A DNA stretch of 64,000 nt from Climacteris rufus (GCA_013398175.1 VZRZ01004218.1:501415-565414), one strand, 5' to 3'. Numbered from the stretch's first letter, positions 13,611 to 25,539 are shown. Translations and numbers: made by a program. Notes: generated by a model not told the origin, from the sequence alone.

Positions 13611-14884
13611 CGCCATTTCATTATGTTCCATTAAGTCAGCGGTTTTCATTTATGACAGGCAGATTGGATTAATGGCCTCCACTTACCAAGCTATTTTCCA
13701 TTTTATGCATCATATATTCAGGAGAAAAGTGATTAAAAAGGACAACTGGTTCAAACGTCAGCCATGCTTAATGCGGGGGGCTGAGCCGCAGTGCAGCTGT
13801 GAAACTCTCCAAGACTCCCTTTCTGTGGCCAAATTGAAGCAGACTATCGGTCTGTAAAATGCTAAAAAAACCCGAAAAGGCAGTCTGAACACTGTTCTCA
13901 AGCTCCAAGGCCAGCCCAGCACAGTTTGACTTGTGTCCACACCCTTCAGAGGTGCCCCACTGGTCACTGGGCACACCACACAGCAGCCGCCCTGGCTTCC
14001 CTTCTGGACTGCTGCAGGATCCCTACAGCTCTAGGACACAATTAGCCCATTTTACACAGGGGATTGTTATCTGGAATGAAGGGAGGACTGCACTGCAGCC
14101 CAGCTGAGAGGTGTTTTTTGCAGCATGACCCTGAAAGGCCAAGTTTCCTGCTGTGGGATGTCCAAGGGCACATGGGACGACAGAAAGGTGCAAAGAATGG
14201 TGGGACAATGTTGGAGGCAGAGGGGTCTGGGCTTGCTGTAGCCTCTTCCATAATGGGAACAGTCCTTGGAGTGAAGGGTACCACCAGGTAGTGTCTTCAT
14301 GAAAGCTGCTTGAAGTGGTCCAAAATAGAGACAACAAACGATCCAGTGTCCCACTGTCCTGCTCCCTGTCCCACTTCCATTTACCACTGTAGACATATCC
14401 CACCAAGGATTTACACCCTGGAAAGCTGCAAGGCTTTCCACAAGCAGTTGGATTCCTCCCCAGTTATCTCACAACCCACTGGTTCCTGAGCTCAGGGGAA
14501 CACAATCCTTCCCAGCTCCTGAGCTGCCCAGAACCCTGCACTGACTTCTCCTGGAACAGGAAGTGCTCAGTGAAACTATCTAGGTGAAGGCTGCAAATAA
14601 ATGTGTCTATCTTCTCAGGGTATGAATTTAGTGCTGCTCATTGCCCTGAACCACTGTGGAAACCCGAGGAAAGAAAAGAGATTCAACAGGAAATCTGACA
14701 AATTGAGGGAAGATAAATCCATTGGTAGCACAATGTAGCAGTTGGTCACACAGTGATCTGAGCAGTTTTTGGCTCAGGAAGCCTGGACTCTGTGTAAATT
14801 TAGCAATTTGCACTATGCCGGATCCTGGAAGCTGGGAAAGAATGCCACAGGGAGGACTGCTCTGTACTCAAATGACACTTGGGC

Positions 14885-15880
14885 TCAGATGAGAGACCAG
14901 TCATTATCCGAGGAGAGAGCATTTTGAGGATTTTTTGGGAAGAGTCAACATGATTTAATAAAAGGAAATTACGCCTCATAAATCTATTAGGGGCCTCAGA
15001 AGGCATCAACAAATAGGTATACAGCTAGGAATGGTTTTCCAAAGTCCTTCATCAAAGCTTTTTAAGGAAACCCTGCTGTGATGGTTTAAGAGATAAGGTT
15101 ATGTGAATAAAGGGCTGATTAAAAGGCAGGAAACAGAAGGTAGAAATAAATAGCCAGTTCTGACAGTGGAAGGAGGTTGGCAGTGGAGTCATGCAGGGAT
15201 TTGTACTCAAGCTTACATTGCTCAGCATGACTTAAACCTGGAAAAAGGGGGGCTTCATGAGATGGGAGTTTGTTGAGGTTATTAAGCATCCAAGACAGTA
15301 AAGATGATGAACAACTGGGGAAGCTGCAGGAAAGCTAAACAATAGACAGCGATTGGGCAATAAAAAGGCAGATGAAATTCAATATAGCTAATTCTAAAAT
15401 TAATTACATTAAAAAAACCCCAAATTTTATATACATGGTAGTAGAGTCTCAGCTGACTTTTTCTGCTTCAGAATAGGACCTTGTGGCTATATAAATATCT
15501 GTGAAAAGGGTAGCTCAGTGCTCAGCTGCCACAAAAGCAGAAAGTTCCATTACTAGGAGAGGAACAGGGAGTAAAATAGAAAACACCTTCAAGACATTCT
15601 GTACATCCATAGTGCATCTACAGCTCCAAAAATTATGTGTGTTTATGGACCACCCAGCTCAAAACAATGGAAAATTATACAGAAGGGTAACAAGAATGAA
15701 CAAAAGCATGAAATGGTTTTTCTGTGAAGAACAAGTAATGGATTAAGACTTCTCAGCTTCAAAGGAGAAAGCAGAGCAGAGTGAAACAGCAATGTGCTCC
15801 AATATTCTGATTTCTTCAGTAGTTAACACACCATTTTAAACTGGTTCCTAAGCCCTTTGTGAGGTGGGACTGTCTTACCA
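14885..15880 (+). mobile_element. Ancient CR1/L3-like LINE remnant
   Basis: Decayed plus-strand translation shows CR1/L3-type order: 'SQHDLIKGN' near 14945, 'DWAIKRQMKFNIANSK' near 15350 (family pattern WA..MKFN), then a 3'-terminal ORF2-like block around 15500-15750 (AQCSAATKAE... KIENTFKTFCTSIVH). Divergence is much higher than in the other CR1 copies here, so insertion was early. Both ends are approximate. Confidence 0.6.
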
Positions 15881-16108
15881 ACACTGGGGTGCTCCATTCT
15901 GTTGGGCAGATGGGACGGCCAGTGCCAATGCTCAGGCTGCTGAACCTGAAAATTTCTCCTGAAAGACCTCAGCACCCTCAGAACGTAAAACCAGATCATT
16001 TAGAGATGTGATGGGACAGTCGGGTCCAGAGCTGTCATGGCTGGATACAGGTTGTTTAGGGAAGAGTGGCAGATGGTGATGAGGTTTGTGCTCTAAGCAA
16101 CTGAGTTC

Positions 16109-16140
16109 CATGCATGAATTCATGCATGAATTCATGCATG
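16109..16140. repeat. 32-bp perfect palindrome of catgcatgaatt units
   Basis: catgcatgaatt repeated twice and followed by catgcatg is both a 12-bp tandem repeat and a perfect self-complementary sequence across all 32 bases. Confidence 0.97.
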
Positions 16141-16169
16141 TTTGTGAGGGAACAGAGGGTCAGAAAGTC

Positions 16170-16587
16170 AAGAGCTCATGAGTCAGGAAAAGCCAACAAA
16201 TGGGATATTGTTGTGGGCATCTCCTACGACTCAGTCAAGAAGGGAACACAGAACCTTCTTTGAACAACTGAGAGGTGATTCAGGACAGACTAGAGCAGTT
16301 CCTGTCTTCTGTAACAGGAAAAACCTCTGTCTTCAGTCACATGATCTTCACTCACAAGATGTTCTGTTAGACCCACCATGTGTCTGTATCTAGCAGTGAA
16401 GTTTTGAGACAAAAATTACTAATCACACCAGCAGACTGAGTCAGGGATGCAGTAAGCTGGACAAACACAAGTCCATGGGGCTGGATGGGCCACCACTGAG
16501 AGAAATGTGATGGCCATGACTGATACACTGAAGGGCAGGGCTACCACTCACAGAGACGTTTACCAGCTGGAGAAAGGTGCCAGGGAG
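16170..16587 (+). mobile_element. Old CR1 LINE fragment, left part (interrupted by LTR)
   Basis: The decayed translation resembles the end of the CR1 endonuclease region (around 16200-16330) and then a linker corresponding to 'aaactggacaaacacaagtccatggggctggatgggcc' (16455-16490), with a jump to a later segment (gatacactgaagggc...) that implies an internal deletion. Homology stops at 16587, where an LTR begins, and resumes after it in the same CR1 order. No open frame of useful length remains. Confidence 0.7.
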
Positions 16588-16879
16588 TGTCGCAGTAACG
16601 ACACAAAAGAAGGAGACAGACACCTGTTGAGCAAGGAACAAACTGCGGGCTTCTTTGCCCATCTTTATTTGATATGTGTCTTATAAATCACTGTGGATTG
16701 GAGGAGACAAAGAGCCTCCCCTCAATCACACTGGTCAAAGGAGATGTCCATCAAACTTCTGTGCCCAGGAGAAAGGAATGTAAATAAAAAGATACCATTA
16801 CAATAACATGGCAATGTTTACAGAGAATGTCTGAGAACCAGTTACAAAAGAATGATAACATCCAGAACTGCAAAACTCA
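16588..16879 (-). mobile_element. Solo retroviral LTR, about 292 bp, nested in a CR1
   Basis: On the minus strand the element begins TGAGTTTTGC and ends TACTGCGACA, that is 5'-TG...CA-3' as expected of an LTR. It contains a TATA-like TTTATAAGAC and, shortly downstream, AATAAA, the usual closely spaced promoter and polyadenylation signals. Flanking pentamers (gggag at 16583-16587, gggca at 16880-16884) would be a diverged target-site duplication. No internal retroviral genes are next to it, so it is a solo LTR from recombination. The surrounding CR1 is cleanly split, which fixes both ends. Family not assigned. Confidence 0.72.
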
Positions 16880-17635
16880 GGGCAACAAGGTTTAACCTCA
16901 CCAAGTTCAATAAAAGCAAATATGAGCCCTGCACATGGCATGGACTAACCTGGTTTGACAGCACAAGAGGAAGCACCTCCTGGCTAGAGAGCAGCTCTGA
17001 AAAAAGAGGTCTTGGGGCCCCATGAACAGCAAGCTGAACACGATCAAGAAGAGCACCCTTGCAGTGACAAGGCCAACAGCGTAATGGGAGGCATAAGCAA
17101 GGGAGCTGCCATCAGGCTGACAGAAATTATTCTTCTGCCTACCAAGCACTCCTCATCCACATCCATATGTCTGGGTACAGTTTTGGGATTTTCAGTACAA
17201 GAGTTATGGACAAACTGGAGAGAGTTCAGACAGTCAGGGACTGAGTGTGTGTGATGTGGATGGCTGCAAGAGCAACTGCAGTCTTCCAGCACCTAAAGGG
17301 GGATCATAGTGAAGACAGAGCCAGAATTTCTCAGAGGTGTACAGTGAAACAAGAGGGGAAGATCACAATTTTTAACATGGGAAATGCTGACTGTTTCCTA
17401 TCAAGTAATTCTTCACCAAGAAGCGTCTAAGCACTGGCACACATTGTCCAGAGACACTGCAAGATTGCCACCTTTGGATATTTTCAAATGTGACCAGACA
17501 AGGTCCTGAACAACCTAATTTAACTCCAAAGCTTTGAGGCTTGAGCAGCTTTGTGCTTGCTTTCAGCAGACACTTTGGACTAGATGGCCTTCAGAGGCCT
17601 CTTCCAACTCTTCATGTTTCTACAGCTCTATAAGT
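16880..17635 (+). mobile_element. Old CR1 LINE fragment, right part with 3' end
   Basis: It continues the CR1 after the LTR: 'aacctcaccaagttcaataaaagcaaatat' then segments equivalent to the C-terminal ORF2 region and the CR1 3' UTR. It ends with 'ggactagatggccttcagaggcctcttccaactcttcatg' near 17635, the characteristic CR1 3' tail. Many indels and stops indicate an old copy. Confidence 0.82.
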
Positions 17636-19936
17636 GCCATAAAAACATATATAAACCCCACAACATTAAACCATTAAACCATAAAAACCAAACAAAGCCA
17701 AACCTACACAGCTTTGCATATACAGTGTAATGTTGACATGCAGACATGTCCCATAGGGGGAATAAAGAAATGCATAATAGGTAACACCACACATCGATGA
17801 AAATAAGAGGAAAGGATGATTATGAAGACCAATGTACATCAAACAAACCAAGATGGGATTTAAGCATGCAAGATTACCAGTATGTGTCGCAGCTCCTATT
17901 TTATAATTCAGCTTTACTAGATAAAATTATTTACAACCCCACAGTGAGAATCAAAAGACCCACTCTGCAGAGGCAAAGCTGAGTCCAACGTAAAAATACT
18001 TTCGCTATGTCCCACCAACACACACTGACAAAAGCTGCAGAGCTTGTGGCACTGCAGTCATTTTGGAAGCCTAGTTAAAATACTCTGTAAGTCTGCAGTA
18101 CTTCATAAATGAACATGCAAAAGGTTAAGTACAACTGACTTTTCATCTCTATTTTATTTCACAAAAGCAGTGCATTCTGGGGTGAGAAGGAAAGTTCAGG
18201 AAAAACCTGCAGTTTTCAAAATACATTGTTCATAATTTAACCAAAACAGTAAGTAAATGCCATTAAACTTGTTTATATTCAACTCTCTGAAGAGATGAGC
18301 CCCTTCTTAAATAATGGGAAGAGAATTAATGAAGCCTAGCTTCAGTGAAACATGCTTTGTAATCTGGCTTTCTTTTTTATAGACAAAAAGTTTTCTGTAC
18401 ACTATCACCTCTGTTCTTCCTGACAGTAGGACACTCAGGTTTTACAAGATTTGGTTACAAGCACCATCAATGTAAACAATTAAAACTTTAATCTCTAGTT
18501 AGAACAGAAATACTGGGAGACAGAACCAGAGATACCAGAAGTACCGGGAGACAGAACAAATTCAGAGTCTGTGGACACTCATCTGTTTCTCTTCCTGTCA
18601 GGAATAATGTGGCAAAATCTGGAGCTGAAATGCTTGTGGAGCTGCTGGTAAACACAACACATGAACGTCCTGACTGACACTTGAGCCATCCTGTGCTTCC
18701 CTGCAGATCTCCAGTACCAGTGCTTCCTGCTGCATCAGGCGATGGCCCCCAGATGTAATGGGCGGCTTCTTCTAGAGATATGCCCTAGGTTGAAAGATGG
18801 TTCAAAGCCTCTTCTTCATTAAAAAGCCCAAACAGCTTTCGTCAGGAATTTCAGTGTTGGCATGATGCCAGGATCAGAGAGCTACATCAGCTCAAATGAG
18901 TTTTTTCATTCATGTTCAGATCTATTATTAAAATATTGCAAAAAAGCTTTTTTTTTTTTCCTACTCCAAGAAGGAGTACTAAAATTTTTAACATATTTGA
19001 ATAAAATTTATCCAGTTGGCTATCCTACCTGGAAGTAGCTATTCTTGATAAAATGGCTGTCCAATAAATAGACATTGCTATTTCATTATTTATTTTTGTA
19101 CTACCATGAATATGACAGAAAACAACAAAGCATAAATTTAAACCTGTGGATCCTGACTGTCCTGGACATCATTTTTTGTATGTTGAAATGCAAACTGATG
19201 GAAAAAGTGGCTAGGCAGACTTTCACAGCGTTTTATACATATTTTGGCAGGGTACAAACAATAACATGGGAATACAACTTCAGATAAATCAGGTTCACTG
19301 TGTTATGGGGGCAGATTGATCTAAAGTTCATGAAAGTCAGAGGAAAGACTGCATGGGGTCTGAAGGAACACTGAGCAGGTAAATACATGCACACCATGAC
19401 AAATCCTTCATTAGTGCTATTTTTGATCCCAGAAGGAGAACAGTTTACCCAAAACTGCAAGTTTTGGTAAGTTTTAGAGGGCAGAGAAAGGCTGATAATC
19501 CTTTGTGCTCTTAGTTTGAACAGATTTTGCTGTTTATTCATTGTGTTTAGCACAAAAGACAAAGTCTACCCTTGATACATGCTATGACAGCATCACACAG
19601 AGAGGAGACTTGGAATTCAGCCTTTTTCCTTACGTGGAGAAAACAACAGTAAAAGGAAAAAGCCTTGACTATCCCTCTGGTGTCTTCTGGACTGGGGGTG
19701 CAGGTTCCTCCCCTATAAATCTGTGCTTATTTTTTCCCCAGACTTTCTTCCAGAATGGTTTGTAAAAACTGTGCGTTTACTTAAATGGGCCAGGGGAGTT
19801 GTTCCACTTCTTGTAACTACTATTTACACTATGTGTGTGCTTTTTTTGCTTCTTTTTTCCCCTCCCATAAAGCAGTGATTCTCTTGATCAAAATTACCTG
19901 GTAATATGGCAAACATTTTTTCTCCAAAAAAGAGTT
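17636..19936. other. Intergenic sequence, nothing recognised
   Basis: AT-rich unique sequence between the 3' end of an old CR1 and the candidate FAM124A polyadenylation signal. It has a degenerate repeat of 'gggagacagaac' near 18515-18560 and otherwise no feature I can support. Confidence 0.5.
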
Positions 19937-19942
19937 TTTATT
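19937..19942 (-). terminator. Candidate polyadenylation signal of FAM124A
   Basis: Reading down the minus strand from the FAM124A stop codon, this is the first canonical AATAAA I found, about 3.0 kb past the stop. The 580 bp directly after the stop (22405-22986) contain neither AATAAA nor ATTAAA on this strand, and neither does the CR1 copy that follows. A variant signal could be used earlier. Only 3'-end transcript data would settle it. Confidence 0.25.
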
Positions 19943-20751
19943 CCACACATCACAATGCCATCATGCTAGGTCTTCAGCATCTACACTTGTGTATAGGTTA
20001 CATCCAGCATTATTCATACACCTTTTAACACATTTTCTCAGTGGCTTGACCAGAGCTGTAATCAGTGACACTTTTCATGCTAAAATACAGCTTTTCTGAA
20101 CATGCATGATAAAATCTGTTTATATGACTTAAATCCTGGTGAAGGTACTTAGCTGTCACATTAGCAGCTTTTTACTTATTTTTTTTTAAACACCAAAATA
20201 ATTAGAGCAAAACAGATTATCAAGAATGCATATTTTAAAAACATGTCTTGAAAGCCAGTAAAATTTGACTTGTTCTCCCTTTGGAGAGAGGTATTTAAGA
20301 ATAAATATGTTTTACCCAGAAAGAAGTATGCTTGCATTGGAAATATGAAGAATAAGTTTCTGCATTAATAATTTTTTAACAGAGTAATAACAACCCCTTA
20401 AAAAACAGGGAGCTATCATGTATTTGGGCCTGATGGTATAGCAATATATAAAAATGCTGGGTTTTCTCTCTTGTTTTCTATTCCAAAAAGGTAAGCTCTG
20501 TATTGCCCGAATTAGAAGTAGCAAACATGGTTTACTTGGGTTACCATTGTCTACACAAGTGGTTCAGACATCAGTCCAGATGGCTCCCTTTCAGGAGGAA
20601 AGGATGGGCTTCCCGGGTGGAGGGGCTGAAAATGTTCTCTGTGGTTTCCCTTTTGGCACTTTCCGCATCCTGGTCTGTCAAAGTAAGAGATACGGTGGAA
20701 CTTCCTCTTCCTGGGGAAGGAGTGAAACTTTCTCCAAAAAAGTTTCTATAA

Positions 20752-22404
20752 ATGCACTGGCAACAAAAGAAGGGCCAAGGAGTCTTCATCCTTTGCTGGA
20801 TGCAGAGGCTAGCACAGTGTCAAGGGATGAGGAAAAGGCTGAGGTACTTAATGCCTTCTTTGCCTCAGTCTTTAACACCAAAACCAGGTGCCCTCAAGAT
20901 ACCCAGCTACCAAAGCTGGAAGTTAGGGACAGTGAGCTGAGTTCAGTCCCCATAATCTAGGAGGAAAGAGTTAATGACCTTCTGTCCCAATTAGACACAA
21001 GTCTATGGGCCCTGATGTGATGCACCTGAGAGTATTGAGGGAACTGGCGAAAGAGCTTGCCAAACCACTCCCAATCATCTACCAGCAATCCTGGTTAAGT
21101 GGACAAGTTCCAGCTGACTGGAAATCAGCAAATGCAATACCCAACTACAAGAAGGGTTGGAAGGACAACCCGGGGAACTGCAGGCCTGTCAGCCTGACCC
21201 CAGTACTGGGGGAGGTCAAAGAGCAGATCATCCTGAGTGCCATCACATGGCATGTACAGGAAAACCATGAACTCAGGCCCAACCAGCATGGATTTTTGAA
21301 AAGCAGGTCCTGCTTGACCAACCTGATCTCCTTCTACGACAATTTGATCTGCTTAGAGGATGAGGGAAAGGCTGTGGATGTTGTCTATTGAGACTTCAGG
21401 AAAGCATTTGAAACAGTCTCCTGCAGCACTGTCCTTGAGAAATTGGCTTGGATGGGTGGACTCTTCACCGAGTAAAACTGGCTGGATGGCTAGGCCCAGA
21501 GAGTGGTGGTGAGTGCTGCCACATCCAGCTGGTGGCTAGTGACTAGTGGTGTTTCCCAGGGCTCAGTATTGGGGACAGTCCTGTTTCACATGTTCATTGA
21601 TGATCTGAGGGGATTGTGTGCATCCTCAGTCAGTTCACAGATGACACCAGCGTGGGCAGGAATGTTGAGCTACTGGGGGGCAGGAAGGCTCTGCAGAGAG
21701 ATAGTGACAGGCTGGATCAATGGGCCAAGGACAATCCTATGAGATTCACTAAGATGAACCTGCACTAAGTGCTGGATCCTGCACTTGGGTCACAACAACC
21801 CTCTGCAGTGCTACAGGCTTGGGGAAGAGTGGCTGGAAAGTGCCCAGCAGAAAGGGACTGGGGGGTACTGGGATTGGGGAACANTACTTGGCACTGGTGA
21901 GGCCACACCTTGAGTCCTGTGTTCAGTTCTGGGCCCCTCACTATAGGAAGGACATTGAGGTGCTGAAGCATGTCCAGAGAAGGGCAACAGAGCTGGTGAA
22001 GGGTCTGGAGCACAAGTCTGATGAGCAACAGCCGAGGGAACTGGGGCTGTTTAGCCTGGAGAAAAGGAGGCTCAGAGGTGACCTCATCAATCGCTACAAC
22101 TACCTAAAAGGAGATTGCAGTGAAGTGGGGTTGGTCTCTTCTGCCATGTCTCAAGTGAAAGGATGAGAGGAAATGGCCTGAAGTTGTGCCAGTGGAAGTT
22201 CAGATCAGGCATTAAAAAAAATTATTCATTGTGGTCAGGCCTTGGAATAAGTTTTCCAGGGAAGTGGTGGGGTCAGTCTCTGGAAGTGTTCAAGAGGTGT
22301 CTGGATGCAGCCCTTGGGAATATGGTTATGGGTGATTATGGTAGTGCTGGGTTGACGCTCGGACTAGACGATCTTGAAAGTCTGTTCCAACCTTGATGAT
22401 TCTG
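20752..22404 (+). mobile_element. CR1 LINE, 5'-truncated, reverse-transcriptase region to 3' end
   Basis: Plus-strand translation gives recognisable but broken CR1 ORF2 protein: EEKAEVLNAFFASVF, then a NYRPVSLT-like block written here as NCRPVSLTPVLGEV, QHGFLKSRSCLTNLISFYD, and AVDVVY followed by a stop in place of the next residue, then DFRKAFETVS. The homology continues through VSQGSVLGTVLF and the CR1 3' tail (gactagacgatcttgaaagtctgttccaacc, ending gatgattctgcaattct). Several stops and frame changes show it is dead. The 5' part (gag-like ORF1 and endonuclease) is absent, as is typical. An internal deletion coincides with an ambiguous base at 21884. The element lies antisense to FAM124A, within its probable 3' UTR. 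Confidence 0.93.
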
Positions 22405-22986
22405 CAATTCTTCCCCACTCACCAACACCAGCTCTCAAAGGTTGGAAGGAACAGTGTGTTTCCTCACAGGAAGCTTCTTGCCTGACTCTACTGGAGCTCT
22501 GCTGCAAGGACCTGCTGTGCTTAGAGCTGCCTTTGGAACTAGTGAAAGGGAAATAAAACCCCTTTCTTTTCCCATCTTTCCTGAGTTAAGGGAATTTCTC
22601 AGAACAGTTAAAGCAGTTTAGTGTCACAAATTAGTCTTCATTTTCTGCCAAATTAAAATAGAATACTATGTGCCTCTTCTGGCATTTCCTTCACCACCAG
22701 TACAAGGGTCAGTCAGAAAACATCTGCCTGGCACTGCTGTGGAAAAGCCTCTGTGCTGATCACCTCCTTCAGTACAAAGGTACAGGGTGCAGGCTCAGAC
22801 TGCTTTACTGTACCTAGTTTGGAATGCCCATCTCAGAGGGTTCTGAGCATTTTCTTTGAATATATAACACACTCTGCTGCATCACCTTCTCCTCAGCAAG
22901 GAACCTCCTGTAAGCTCAAGGTACACCCACTGCTGTCATTCACAAGTAGAACATGTTTGCTCTGGAAGGTATAAAATAGAAAAATC
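22405..22986 (-). other. Probable proximal 3' UTR of FAM124A
   Basis: This is non-repetitive sequence between the FAM124A stop codon and the 3' end of a CR1 element. No intron signals or polyadenylation hexamer were recognised on the minus strand, so the UTR probably continues into the CR1. A short imperfect inverted repeat (gaaaggg ... ccctttc type) lies near 22543-22566. Confidence 0.5.
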
Positions 22987-23781
22987 TCAGATGTAAAATT
23001 CTTCTTCATTAACTGGTGAAGCTGGGCAAACACGATCATCCAGAGAACACTGAGGTGCTCTCAAGGGCTTTTTGTGCTGCTTGGAGGGAGATGCTGATGT
23101 AAAACAGCTGGAAGACCATTCTGAAAGAGAAGGCAGCGAACCATCAACTGACTCAAAAGTATTGCACATGGCTGATACAGGCCTTCCACTGGTGGCTGCC
23201 TGTTTCGCCCTGGCAGTTTGTTTCTGTGATGGAAGAGAGTCTTCCAACTCACTGCAAAATCCATTAAGGGCAGAGTATGCAGAAACCACAGACAGGTCTG
23301 ATAAGGACAGCTTCATCCCTGTGTCCACATCAGTCTCTTGGGCACCTTCCAAGTCATCAATGTTAAGCTTGGGGCTGCATTTCCATGTTTTTAACCTGGT
23401 TGCAGGTGACACAGCATTTAAAAACTGAAATGGTTCACTGAAATGAAGTGTCTCTGGTGCAGAAGAGGAGTTCACTGTGGGCAAGCAGAACAAAGACTTG
23501 CTTCGTTGAAATGACCATGAAATGCTGGAAGCAGTCCTGGATCTGTGTGTGAAGTCTCCTTGATCACTGTGTCTCAAGTCCTGCTGGGAGAAACCAAGAT
23601 AATGACCAAGGCCATTTGCGTGATGTACCTTTTTTTGACCCATTTCTTGTGGCTGTTCAGAGACAGATCGGTGGCTCTGAGGAAGAAAGGCTGGCAAAGT
23701 AGTGAAGTGGGAATCTGTTGACACAGATGGATATGGTTGCTTGTTCTGCTTTGCAGACTTCCTACACCAACTGTGTGCTTG
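22987..23781 (-). CDS. FAM124A: FAM124A terminal coding exon (exon 4)
   Basis: The exon follows a pyrimidine-rich acceptor ending CCCGGCTGCAG. It is open in phase 0 from its first codon (QAHSWCRKSAKQNKQPYPS), which matches the phase-0 end of the domain exon. It encodes 264 residues and stops at TGA (22987-22989, minus strand) after the acidic/aromatic end NEEEFYI. The segment is rich in Ser, Pro, Gln and Thr with short basic runs and no hydrophobic segment, so it is probably a disordered tail. Together the three exons give 521 codons; about 25 more from a missing first exon would bring the total near the 546 residues I recall for human FAM124A, so no coding exon need be missing between exons 3 and 4. 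The short C-terminal motif and total length support FAM124A. No frameshift or premature stop is seen, so the gene appears intact here. Confidence 0.9.
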   Translation of the reverse strand, partial: QAHSWCRKSAKQNKQPYPSVSTDSHFTTLPAFLPQSHRSVSEQPQEMGQKKVHHANGLGHYLGFSQQDLRHSDQGDFTHRSRTASSISWSFQRSKSLFCLPTVNSSSAPETLHFSEPFQFLNAVSPATRLKTWKCSPKLNIDDLEGAQETDVDTGMKLSLSDLSVVSAYSALNGFCSELEDSLPSQKQTARAKQAATSGRPVSAMCNTFESVDGSLPSLSEWSSSCFTSASPSKQHKKPLRAPQCSLDDRVCPASPVNEEEFYI

Positions 23782-24779
23782 CTGCAGCCGGGAGAGGAAG
23801 AAAAGAAGATCACATTAATACAGAATTGGCAGTTTTACAACCCCAAGTCTCCATTGCTGAGTTGCTACTGCAAATAATCATGAAACAGACTTTAGTCAGT
23901 ATGCTTGCAGCAAATGTTTCAGTGCAATAACAAAGACAAACCACTCTGCCAAAATCCCAAATATTTACATAAGGAGCCTCGAAGACAACAAGAATAAATG
24001 GTAGAGAAGCCCTGCCTTGTGGGCTGAATTACACTAGCTTGAATTTCTCACTTCCTATTGACTTGTTCAGATTCATTCATATTCTGTCTTCCAACATTAC
24101 TGCCTTAGTGGACAGCTGAAGAACAAAAATGAAGAAATGAAAGAAGTATATTACCATAATTATAATTTCTCATTTCTTCTTTACTGTGTTTTTTTTTTTG
24201 TTTTGCCCTCTTTTGAAACAGCAAAAAGCCTTCAGCGAGCAAGCTCATTCTCTATCTTCTCAATGGGAATTTACTACTTCCTTCAACTCATTGACATTTT
24301 CTTTCTTACCTAGTTAGCTGAGCAGAGTGCCCCAGAACCCACCTGCTCTATTAACTAGCTCACAGTGACATTCTGCACAGACATTTTATTTGCTTGTAGA
24401 AACCAAGACTGAAGACCTAAACTGATGGCAGTGATCCAAATTTGGACCAGAATCTCAGTCCTAGGGCAGGATTCAGTTGCCTACCCAACAGATACTCAAG
24501 CATTTGAATGGGGAAAGCAGCTGTGACAAATGGAGAGCCAACATCCTTCCCAAGAAGGAGCTGGAGGCCAGGTAGCTTTCCTATAGGATTAGACACTGAT
24601 GTCTGGGCAACTGAAAAGTGTCTGAGCAATCATAAGGTTATTCATCTTCCCACTTACTTCAGTGAGGCTTTTAGAAGTTTGCCTTTCAAAAAGTTTAATT
24701 TAAATTTAATTTAAATTCTTCTACTGGAATTTCTTGCATAATACAAAATGTTTGATCTCTGCCCCAAAAGGGACAGGAA

Positions 24780-25180
24780 CTAATGGGACAAAGTGCAATA
24801 TCATACTCTTGAAAATAAAGAATAATATCAGCTATGGGACTTGTCAGCTGGAAACAAGAGAGGAGAAAGAACTGGGTATCCTCATCATTCTCTGCTATTA
24901 AAGCGACAGGGCTGTGACAACAAGGTATCGGGCAGTCTCCAGTGAGTTAAAAAAGCCTTAATGCAGTGTGGACAACACTTCTCAGGCCCCATCCAGAATG
25001 CTGCACACGACTCAAGGCACACCTATGTGAAAAAGAACAAATTTAAACTGAAAAAGACAGAGCCACAGGAAAAAAAAAACAGTAAGATGAACTACGCATT
25101 AAAAAAAACCAGACCACCAAGTAATAAAAGGTTTCTACTAACAACAGAAGAAGAGTCTTCTGGGGCAAGTAATGGATAAA
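24780..25180 (+). mobile_element. Possible highly decayed CR1-like fragment
   Basis: A stretch resembling the C-terminal ORF2 to 3' UTR of old CR1/L3-like elements (for example 'tgcagtgtggacaacacttctcaggccccatccagaatgctgcac', and 'aataaaaggtttctactaacaacagaagaa'). The similarity is weak and patchy. It lies in intron 3 of FAM124A, antisense to the gene. Confidence 0.3.
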
Positions 25181-25493
25181 GACAGAGCTTGTTCATTTTA
25201 CCAAAGAGATTATATGACATGACAGAAAGAGCTGAGACCTGGCAACCAAGGAGGTCCTTTGTATCCCCTCTCTGAAAGAACTCCATACATTGCTGCCTCT
25301 AACATCTTGCTAGTGCACATCACATTGTCTTAGTGACCCAGATCTGTCATAGCCATCTTCTGGTTTTTATTGAAGCGATTTTATAGGCAAAAAAGGATTT
25401 TCACATCTGCAAAAAATGCTTTGCTCATTCATGATTGCCTACTAGAGATTACAGGACAGCCAAACCACAGAAGTTCATTTAAATGCTGTAGAT

Positions 25494-25539
25494 CAATATA
25501 TATACATATGTATACAATATATATATATATATATATATC
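25494..25539. repeat. AT dinucleotide microsatellite
   Basis: Alternating ta/at run with a few g/c interruptions (tacatatgtata) followed by about eleven uninterrupted AT units. Intron 3 of FAM124A. Confidence 0.95.
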
